Assembly (NCBI GenBank): GCA_030151135.1
Contig: JASLEQ010000778.1
Location: 1-6,469 of the forward strand
Source: Candidatus Sulfotelmatobacter sp.
Lineage (GTDB): Bacteria; Acidobacteriota; Terriglobia; Terriglobales; SbA1
Direction: 5' to 3'
Length of the DNA: 6,469 nt
Made by a program: the position numbers and the translations under genes. Within the stretch, counting starts at the first letter, position 1. The number at the start of each line of letters is the position of its first letter. The notes under the pieces are model-generated. The model was not told where the DNA came from and ran no database searches. It saw only the letters and a list, made by a program, of their open reading frames with translations. This document shows positions 1 to 4,744 of the stretch, piece by piece.

Positions 1-789
1 GTTGTAGTCGAACCGCCCGCGCGCTCCGGCCAGCGAAGCGTATCCGTGCACGGTCGAAAAATTTCCGCCATCAGCACCAAACCTGAGCTCGGGAGTCGGC
101 GTGCTCCCCGTGCGAGTCCACACCTGTACCACGCTGGTCATCGCATCCGAGCCATACAGCGTACTCTGCGCGCCGCGCACGAATTCCATGCGCTCGGCCT
201 GGTCCAAGGGAAGAGTGCCAAAGTCGAAGGTGCCTCCGGGTTCGTTGACGGTGACACCGTCAACAATGACCTTGTTGTACCGCGACTCGCCGCCTCGCAC
301 GAACAGTGAAGTCAACCCTCCGTGCTGCCCGGCATCGTTCACAATCGCGCCCGGAAGAAATCGCAGCGCGTCCGATGCGGCGGCGGGCTGCATGGTGATT
401 AGTTGTGATCCGTTCAGGGTATCGGTGTCTGCGCCTGCAGCTTCCCCCGGTACCGGAGTGCGCGTCCCCGTTACCACCACAGTTTCCGCGGCGGTCGCGA
501 GATGAAGCGTAACCGTAAGGTCTCGCTCGCCAGCGGCGACCGTTTCAACCGCGAAGCCGGGGGCAAGAATTTTGATTTGCGACGGCCCATCAAAAGAACT
601 GTGGAGGATCGCGCTTCCTTCAGCAGATGTGCTTTGACTGGCGAGAAGGCGTCCGTTCGAGGTCGCAATCAGCTGGACCTGCGCGCCTGCAACCGCGGCA
701 GAATGTGGGTCGAGTACTTTAACGGTGATGTCGGCGGCAAAAGCCGACAGCGGAAACACGGCCAGGATCAGAAAAGTAAGGCGGCGCAT
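1..789 (-). CDS. TonB-dependent receptor, BtuB-like corrinoid transporter (N-terminal part, runs off left edge)
   Basis: Outer-membrane active transporter, very probably for cobalamin or another corrinoid. The first 263 codons are present and the reading frame is open to base 1. Residues 1-18 form a signal peptide (MRRLTFLILAVFPLSAFA). Residues about 20-96 resemble a carboxypeptidase-regulatory-like beta-sandwich, common at the N-terminus of acidobacterial receptors. A TonB-box-like ETVVVTG lies at 102-108. The plug domain begins near 124 and carries the family hallmarks LFVRGGESRYNKVIVDGV (162-179) and GAQSTLYGSDAM (207-218). The barrel starts near 230 and is mostly outside the window. The end of the plug reads SVVQVWTR where BtuB-type plugs usually have a GVVNIITK-like strand. 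The ATG start is set by AGGAG (800-796) six bases upstream. The substrate call rests on the cobalamin riboswitch in the leader; the protein alone would only support 'TonB-dependent receptor'. It is divergent from the gene at 1135. Confidence 0.93.
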   Translation of the reverse strand, partial: MRRLTFLILAVFPLSAFAADITVKVLDPHSAAVAGAQVQLIATSNGRLLASQSTSAEGSAILHSSFDGPSQIKILAPGFAVETVAAGERDLTVTLHLATAAETVVVTGTRTPVPGEAAGADTDTLNGSQLITMQPAAASDALRFLPGAIVNDAGQHGGLTSLFVRGGESRYNKVIVDGVTVNEPGGTFDFGTLPLDQAERMEFVRGAQSTLYGSDAMTSVVQVWTRTGSTPTPELRFGADGGNFSTVHGYASLAGARGRFDYN

Positions 790-795
790 TCGATT

Positions 796-814
796 CTCCT
801 TTGCACGCGAAAGG
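796..814 (-). promoter_or_regulatory. RBS of the receptor gene with a possible sequestering hairpin (riboswitch expression platform)
   Basis: On the minus strand CCUUU (814-810), a 7-nt loop and AAAGG (802-798) can form a 5-bp stem that buries part of the Shine-Dalgarno AGGAG (800-796). There is no U-run between the aptamer and the start codon, so control by translation initiation is more likely than by transcription termination. In many cobalamin riboswitches the loop of such a hairpin kisses loop L5. Here only a 3-nt CAC/GUG match (922-920 with 806-804) is visible, so that contact is not established. Confidence 0.5.
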
Positions 815-830
815 GGTTGACGAGACGGAT

Positions 831-997
831 CGCGCCGGTCTCCTGGCTTGCGAGTAAGGATGCTTCACATCCACCTTCGCTCTCGGTCTTCCCGGGAATC
901 GTCCCAGTGGCCGAGGGCAGTGTCCTCGCTTACAGTTGCGCGGCAGCGCGGGATTTTCACCCGCTTCCCTGTCTTCGCCGAGCGGCGAAGACGCGCG
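831..997 (-). promoter_or_regulatory. Cobalamin (B12) riboswitch aptamer
   Basis: Read on the minus strand the leader shows the conserved blocks of the cobalamin aptamer in the right order. They are GGGAAGCGGGTGAAAATCCC (969-950), then CGCAACTGTAAGC (940-928), then a P5 hairpin CGAGG/CCTCG, the B12 box GGCCACTGGG (912-903), CCGGGAAGACCGAGAGCG, a GGATG...CATCC hairpin, and finally GCAAGCCAGGAGACCGGCGC ending near 832. The closing stem can be CGCGCGTCTTC (near 997-986) with GGAGAC-CG-GCGCG at the 3' side. A perfect 22-nt inverted repeat (971-992) lies in the variable hairpin position just before GGGAA. Cobalamin binding normally represses uptake genes downstream, here the TonB-dependent receptor whose start codon is about 41 bases further on. 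The exact ends are approximate. Confidence 0.96.
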
Positions 998-1008
998 TTC
1001 CGAAAAAA

Positions 1009-1037
1009 TTGATAAAGAGCCGAACGACTCGTCGAAT
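1009..1037 (+). promoter_or_regulatory. Possible sigma70-type promoter for the secreted-protein gene at 1135
   Basis: TTGATA (1009-1014) and TCGAAT (1032-1037) are separated by 17 bases, giving 5/6 and 4/6 matches to the -35 and -10 consensus. It points towards the plus-strand gene and would give a leader of about 90 bases. It lies directly upstream of the minus-strand riboswitch, in the divergent promoter region where both genes must start. I found no convincing minus-strand promoter pair for the receptor. The match is weak and could be chance. Confidence 0.28.
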
Positions 1038-1134
1038 GTAACGGCCAGCCTCGAGGATGTCAACGTTGCACGCAAAATCACTCCCGATCCCCCCTCCTTT
1101 TCCGCTTCCCACCCGTGAGACAATACCAACACCC

Positions 1135-1509
1135 ATGAATCACCACCGCTCAGTGATCAAAGCTGGTGCGCTCTCGTGCCTGGTCCTGCTCGCATTCGGC
1201 CTACTGTCAGGCAATGCGATGGCTGACAAGAAAGATAAGTCCGCTGGCCGACTCTTATTAGGTAAGGTGCTCGACAAAGACGATAACCCTCTTCCGGATG
1301 CGGTGGTGTATGTCACCAATACCCGTACCCGTGCCGTGAAAACCTATATTGTCAGCGCGGATGGAACCTACCGTTTCCCGGCGCTTTCGACGGCTGTGGA
1401 TTACGAAGTGTATGCCCAATTCAAGGGTAAAAAGAGCGACACCAAAGGGGTTAGCCAGTTCGACGATCGCTCCCAGGTCTACCTGGACCTCAAGATTGAT
1501 ATTCGATAA
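1135..1509 (+). CDS. Small secreted carboxypeptidase-regulatory-like domain protein
   Basis: Encodes 124 residues. Residues 1-31 are a clear Sec signal peptide: basic MNHHRSVIK, a hydrophobic core about 11-25, and an AMA cleavage site before DKKDKS. The rest (about 38-124) is one carboxypeptidase-regulatory-like beta-sandwich, recognisable from GKVLDKDDNPLPDAVVYVTN (about 43-62), a DGTYRFPAL motif, and a following YEVYAQFKG strand. These domains are rigid binding or spacer modules without catalytic residues; the ligand is unknown. The frame is open further upstream to an ATG at 1057, but a start there would bury the signal peptide behind a proline-rich stretch, so the ATG at 1135 is preferred. 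The Shine-Dalgarno is weak (GTGAGA about 13 bases upstream). It has the same orientation as the next secreted protein and is divergent from the receptor, which carries the same type of domain. Confidence 0.85.
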   Translation: MNHHRSVIKAGALSCLVLLAFGLLSGNAMADKKDKSAGRLLLGKVLDKDDNPLPDAVVYVTNTRTRAVKTYIVSADGTYRFPALSTAVDYEVYAQFKGKKSDTKGVSQFDDRSQVYLDLKIDIR

Positions 1510-1523
1510 CGCTCAAAAGAAAT

Positions 1524-1547
1524 CTCTCCTTCGCTCGAAAAGGGGAG
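1524..1547 (+). terminator. Possible weak hairpin terminator after the carboxypeptidase-like gene
   Basis: CTCTCCTT and AAGGGGAG form an 8-bp stem (one G-U pair), with a nested TTC/GAA alternative inside, starting 15 bases after the stop codon. No T-run follows, so intrinsic termination is doubtful. The rest of the 123-base gap up to 1632 holds a TATATT -10-like box (1589-1594) with no recognisable -35 and nothing else I can name. Confidence 0.3.
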
Positions 1548-1632
1548 TTGGGGCCTTTACCGGTTCGCCTCCATGCAACTTTTCAGCCTATATTCGGGTT
1601 CAATAACGTAGGAGATTTGTTCGGAGGACACT

Positions 1633-2229
1633 GTGAACGCTTTACGGATTTTTACAATTCCTGGCGCGTTTCGCGCACTTCTGGCCGGTGCGATTGTCTC
1701 TTGCGCCGCTTTTTCATTCGCCCAGGGCGGCTCGATGAGCCCCTATCAAGGCGAACAGGATGGCGTCGCCGCCGGTGGCAAATGGATGATGTTTCAGGGC
1801 GAAGACAAGATGACCGGAGCCAAGCGCGTCCGCTTCGAACTCTTGGCCGAGAATTATTTCAAGCAAGATCCCGACTATAAGCCTCGAGTGGAACTCGTCT
1901 GCGAAAACGGTAAATACAAGATGGCCGGCTTCAACCCGGCGGTCCGCGTCCCACCCAATCGTCCTGGCTTTTGGGGACAGCCGCAGCGCGAAGTCGAGGT
2001 CCGCATCGACGATGCGCACTATTACAAAGGCTGGAACTGGGAAGGTCGCGGGCAACTTCTTCAGATGGATAAAGGCACGGCTCGCGGCATGATCGACGCT
2101 CACGTCTTCAACGTCGCTCTTCCGACCCGCAACGGACGCCAGATCGCTGAATTCGATCCCGTCGGTCTTGATATCCAACAGGTTCGTAAGGCCTGCGACA
2201 TCACGCCGAAAAAACCCAGCAAAGACTAG
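1633..2229 (+). CDS. Secreted protein resembling the TagO/VasI type; function unknown
   Basis: Encodes 198 residues from a GTG start, fixed by GGAGG (1623-1627) five bases upstream. Residues 1-30 form a signal peptide ending SFA before QGG. The mature protein shows the pattern of TagO/VasI-type proteins, first noted as type VI secretion accessory proteins: W51, then EDKMTGAKRVRFELLAEN (57-74), a VELVCENGK strand (86-94), VRIDD (123-127), paired tryptophans W134/W136, and a C-terminal EFDPVGLDIQQVRKAC (173-188). C90 and C188 could form a disulphide in the periplasm. The usual family core has one short segment between the VELVC and VRIDD strands; here it is a proline-rich insert (about 101-118). 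The assignment is by remembered pattern, not alignment. No T6SS gene is nearby, so a stand-alone periplasmic or cell-envelope role is as likely. Confidence 0.8.
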   Translation: MNALRIFTIPGAFRALLAGAIVSCAAFSFAQGGSMSPYQGEQDGVAAGGKWMMFQGEDKMTGAKRVRFELLAENYFKQDPDYKPRVELVCENGKYKMAGFNPAVRVPPNRPGFWGQPQREVEVRIDDAHYYKGWNWEGRGQLLQMDKGTARGMIDAHVFNVALPTRNGRQIAEFDPVGLDIQQVRKACDITPKKPSKD

Positions 2230-2251
2230 GTCAGAGAATCAGACTGCCTGC

Positions 2252-2280
2252 CCCATGTCTCGCCCCTTGCGGGACATGGG
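2252..2280 (+). terminator. Strong hairpin between convergent genes, likely transcription terminator
   Basis: CCCATGTCTCGC, a 5-nt loop CCCTT, and GCGGGACATGGG form a 12-bp stem with one G-U pair. It starts 22 bases after the stop codon at 2229. The following ATTCTGTT is only moderately U-rich, and no U-run follows on the minus strand. Its place between the convergent 1633 gene and the sulfotransferase gene suits a terminator. The remaining bases up to 2355 show nothing else. Confidence 0.65.
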
Positions 2281-2355
2281 ATTCTGTTGCGCGATCGCCA
2301 TTCCCGAGGGAATGAAGACGTCAGAAGCTGGGCGTAGCCAACAACCGCCGCCGGC

Positions 2356-3237
2356 TCACTTCCATGCGGACAAATCGCGGTTCAAGACGCCTTCCAGCTT
2401 GTCGATTTCAGTACGAAACATCTCCCGCAGCTTGCCTTTTTCTGGTATCGAAAGCTCAGGAAACGCCGCGCCTCCTCCGACGAACGCCCGATGGGCTCCC
2501 AGTCGCTTCGCCGTCGCAACAATCCCGCCCAATCTTTGCCGTTTCGACCACTCCGCGAGCCATAGCGCACCGCGCGTCAAGTAATAGTTACGCGGCTGCG
2601 TCAGCGAGTCCGAAGCGAGCACGTGCTTGCGGTGTCCGGGTTCGAGCCTTACCCGCGACGCTCCAACGAAATCGACCAATTGATCGAGGTAGCTCTGCGG
2701 ATCCGCTTCCATATCGTCGTGCAACGTCGCCAGCACCTGGGAACTGCCAAACATCTCCAGCCAGCTCTTGAGATGGTCCGCATACCGGCTCGACTCCATC
2801 AATTCCGGATCTCGGACCAGGGCGTCTTCGAATGTCCAGTGAATCCATCCGTAGGCGCGTTTCAGCCGGTAGAGTGAGACCACCCGCTCAACTGGATTCC
2901 GGAAGATGCACACGATCTTGGCGGCGGGAATCATGCGCGCGATCCGCTCCCTTGCCTGCGGCGACGCAAAGTAGGTCGGTGCGACTTCGCCTACGACCCG
3001 TCCGCCGACGGCGCGCTTGTAATGCGACGCATACCACGCCAATCCCCGATCGAAATTCTTGTCGAAGAAGCGCGTCTCTTTTGTAGGGTGTGACAACCAT
3101 GCGCATTGTCCCAGAACCGTGTGCAACCAACTGGTCCCGGTGCGCGGAGGCCCCACGACGAAAAAGCTGGGAAGTTTGTGAGAATCTACATCAGCATCTA
3201 CTAGCAGACCGGCTGCTGCGGCGCACTCTTCGAGCAT
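2356..3237 (-). CDS. Sulfotransferase (PAPS-dependent, NDST-like family)
   Basis: Transfers a sulfuryl group from PAPS to a hydroxyl or amine of an unknown acceptor; family members act on glycans, lipids or small molecules. It has 293 residues, a usual size. The 5'-phosphosulfate loop is VVGPPRTGTSWL (27-38). The TKETRFFD stretch (52-59) matches the KE-x-x-FF block of heparan-sulfate-type enzymes, whose Glu (E54) acts as the base. GEVAPTYF (83-90) matches their GE-x-(T/A)PxY block. The 3'-phosphate site is FRNPVERVVSLYR (112-124), and SRYADHLKSWLE (150-161) is also typical. There is no signal peptide or TM segment, so it is cytoplasmic. The ATG is the only start: the frame is open about 15 codons upstream but has no ATG, GTG or TTG, and AAGGA lies 7 bases before the ATG. 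It is downstream of hemB on the same strand with a 239-base gap, so probably transcribed separately. Confidence 0.92.
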   Translation of the reverse strand: MLEECAAAAGLLVDADVDSHKLPSFFVVGPPRTGTSWLHTVLGQCAWLSHPTKETRFFDKNFDRGLAWYASHYKRAVGGRVVGEVAPTYFASPQARERIARMIPAAKIVCIFRNPVERVVSLYRLKRAYGWIHWTFEDALVRDPELMESSRYADHLKSWLEMFGSSQVLATLHDDMEADPQSYLDQLVDFVGASRVRLEPGHRKHVLASDSLTQPRNYYLTRGALWLAEWSKRQRLGGIVATAKRLGAHRAFVGGGAAFPELSIPEKGKLREMFRTEIDKLEGVLNRDLSAWK

Positions 3238-3340
3238 CTCGAGGTCCTTGGGGAAAAGGGGTTTCTCGTGCCGACGCGAACGCTATGCAACCGATGCTAC
3301 CGATCGCGCCGATTAGACTGCGTGCGATGGGACTCTTGAA

Positions 3341-3361
3341 GTGGCAAGCAGTGGATGCCAC
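3341..3361. repeat. Short inverted repeat upstream of the sulfotransferase gene
   Basis: GTGGCA (3341-3346) and TGCCAC (3356-3361) are perfect 6-bp arms around a 9-base spacer, about 105-125 bases upstream of the sulfotransferase start. It could be a regulator site or a leader hairpin, but arms this short also arise by chance. The rest of the gap 3238-3476 shows no gene. A GGGT/ACCC mini-hairpin (3463-3475) right after the hemB stop codon is too small to call a terminator. Confidence 0.3.
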
Positions 3362-3476
3362 AGTTTCTCAGGGAGTTGCTAACGAAAAGTGAAAAACAGG
3401 ATTTAGCAGCGGATTCGTCTTTTGGCAATAGCGCTGTGCTGGCAACATCGAACCTGAAGCGTGGGTTTAATACCCG

Positions 3477-4499
3477 CTAATTGAGCAGCCTTGAAGCTTC
3501 CTTTGCGTAGTAAGTCAGAATGATGCTAGCCCCAGCTCGTCGGATGCTGAGCAACGACTCCATCATGACGCGCTCGCGCTCGATCCACCCATTCCGCGCC
3601 GCCGCTTCGATCATCGCGTACTCGCCTGAAACCTGATATGCGGCTAGAGGCAAATCGAATCGGTCCCGCGCCGCGGCAATTACATCCAGGTAAGGCATCG
3701 CGGGTTTGACCATGATCATGTCCGCGCCTTCTTCGACATCGGCTTCGATCTCCCGCATCGCCTCGCGGATATTGGCGCCATCCATCTGATACGACCGCCG
3801 GTCGCCAAATTGCGGTGCAGAGTCCGCCGCCTCGCGGAAGGGTCCGTAGAATCCCGAAGCGAATTTTGCCGCATATGACAGAATCGGCGTATTGATCAGT
3901 CCCGCTTCGTCCAGACCCTGCCGGATCGCCGCCACCCGCCCGTCCATCATGTCCGAGGGAGCGATGATATCGATCCCCGCTTTCGCCAGCGACACGGACG
4001 TGCGCGCCAGTAGCTCGAGGGATGCATCATTTACGATCTCGTATTCCGTGATCGCCGGAGGACTCGCCACGGCCGCTCCCAGCGACTGCGGAGCAGCTTT
4101 CACTATCCCGCAATGGCCATGCGACATGTACTCGCACAGGCACACATCTCCCATCAGCACCAGTTCCGGCACTTCCCTCTTGATGGCTCGCGCCGCCTGC
4201 TGCACGATCCCGTTTTCCGTCCATGCTCCCGTCGCGACTTCGTCTTTCTTGTCCGGCAGCCCAAACAGGATGATCGCCGGCACTCCCAGCGCATGCACCT
4301 CGCGCGCTTCTTTCACCGCCTCATCTACCGAAAGATTAAAAACCCCAGGCATCGATCGCACTTCCTTCCGAACGCCCTCTCCGGGACACACAAACATGGG
4401 ATAGACGAAGGCGTCGGGCGTCAGCCGTGTCTCGGCGACCATGTTCCTCAGTTCGGCGGTGCGGCGCAAGCGCCGGAGGCGAGTTACTGGAAATGCCAT
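3477..4499 (-). CDS. hemB: Porphobilinogen synthase (delta-aminolevulinic acid dehydratase), zinc type
   Basis: Condenses two 5-aminolevulinate molecules into porphobilinogen, the pyrrole precursor of haem, sirohaem and cobalamin, in the cytoplasm. It has 340 residues, close to the family's 320-340. The zinc site [14 protein letters not shown] gives C120, C122 and C130, so this is the cysteine (Zn) form and not the Asp-rich Mg form. The two active-site lysines are in [17 protein letters not shown] (K212) and [13 protein letters not shown] (K265, the Schiff-base lysine). N-terminal RLRRLRR and the C-terminal [12 protein letters not shown] are also typical. The frame extends to a TTG at 4514, but AAGGTGG lies a few bases upstream of the ATG at 4499 and the TTG has no Shine-Dalgarno, so 4499 is preferred. 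It is a single gene divergent from the sensor kinase. A CRP-type palindrome in its leader suggests regulation by a CRP/FNR-family protein. Confidence 0.97.
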   Translation of the reverse strand: MAFPVTRLRRLRRTAELRNMVAETRLTPDAFVYPMFVCPGEGVRKEVRSMPGVFNLSVDEAVKEAREVHALGVPAIILFGLPDKKDEVATGAWTENGIVQQAARAIKREVPELVLMGDVCLCEYMSHGHCGIVKAAPQSLGAAVASPPAITEYEIVNDASLELLARTSVSLAKAGIDIIAPSDMMDGRVAAIRQGLDEAGLINTPILSYAAKFASGFYGPFREAADSAPQFGDRRSYQMDGANIREAMREIEADVEEGADMIMVKPAMPYLDVIAAARDRFDLPLAAYQVSGEYAMIEAAARNGWIERERVMMESLLSIRRAGASIILTYYAKEASRLLN

Positions 4500-4544
4500 G
4501 GGGACCACCTTCAAGGAGCTTGTCTCAGGAACGCTCCCTTTCAG

Positions 4545-4550
4545 ATTCTA
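4545..4550 (-). promoter_or_regulatory. Candidate -10 box of hemB
   Basis: TAGAAT on the minus strand (5/6 match) lies 46 bases upstream of the hemB ATG. No good -35 is found 16-18 bases further upstream (ACATTA), which is the pattern of activator-dependent promoters. The CRP-type palindrome at 4571-4586 is centred about 40.5 bases before the start point this box predicts (about 4538). Confidence 0.4.
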
Positions 4551-4570
4551 AAGGATCGTGCCAGCCCTAA

Positions 4571-4586
4571 TGTGATTTCAATCACA
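4571..4586. promoter_or_regulatory. CRP/FNR-family operator palindrome (TGTGA-N6-TCACA)
   Basis: TGTGATTTCAATCACA is a perfect 6+4+6 palindrome and an exact match to the CRP consensus half-sites with the 6-base spacer. Its inner TGAT-N4-ATCA also matches the core shared by FNR/DNR-type proteins, but the outer bases are G/C and not T/A, which favours CRP-type recognition. It lies 72 bases upstream of the hemB start and about 160 bases upstream of the kinase start. The spacing to the TAGAAT box fits class II activation of hemB. Confidence 0.7.
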
Positions 4587-4611
4587 AAGCGAATCCGTCC
4601 ACCCAAGGGTA

Positions 4612-4632
4612 GCTCCCATCGCTATCGGGAGC
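4612..4632. repeat. Short inverted repeat in the hemB/kinase intergenic region
   Basis: GCTCCC (4612-4617) and GGGAGC (4627-4632) flank a 9-base spacer. It lies between the CRP-type site and the kinase gene and would fall in a long kinase leader if transcription starts near the palindrome. A GGCC-AAAG-GGCC repeat follows at 4633-4644. No function is assigned. The rest of the 4500-4744 gap shows no other gene or RNA that I recognise. Confidence 0.3.
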
Positions 4633-4744
4633 GGCCAAAGGGCCACCACGGTTCCTTACGAACGTACAGCACGTAACCAAAGTAACCCACCCCATTCCCA
4701 CCGATCCTCGGAATCCTCAAATGACTTGCATAGAATGAGGTCGG

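Noticed and set aside
1025..1034. Small palindrome CGAC-TC-GTCG in the divergent promoter region
   Set aside because: The arms are only 4 bp, too short to distinguish from chance in GC-rich DNA.
719..1132. A 137-codon minus-strand open frame spanning the receptor leader
   Set aside because: It lies across the cobalamin riboswitch and overlaps the receptor start in another frame; its composition is not protein-like and no family is recognisable.
1057..1134. Upstream ATG extending the carboxypeptidase-like protein to 150 residues
   Set aside because: The added 26 residues are proline-rich and would place the Sec signal peptide internally; the ATG at 1135 gives a normal signal peptide.
3892..4404. 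A 170-codon plus-strand open frame opposite hemB
   Set aside because: It is the antisense shadow of a well-conserved hemB frame; no recognisable domain.
4500..4514. TTG start at 4514 for hemB (345 residues)
   Set aside because: There is no Shine-Dalgarno before the TTG, whereas AAGGTGG precedes the ATG at 4499; the extra five residues are not part of the family's conserved N-terminus.
4548..4566. A sigma54-type -24 element (CTGGCACG) on the minus strand upstream of hemB
   Set aside because: The -12 element at the right spacing reads TTTAG instead of TTGCA, so the most conserved GC is missing. The -24 match alone is not enough.
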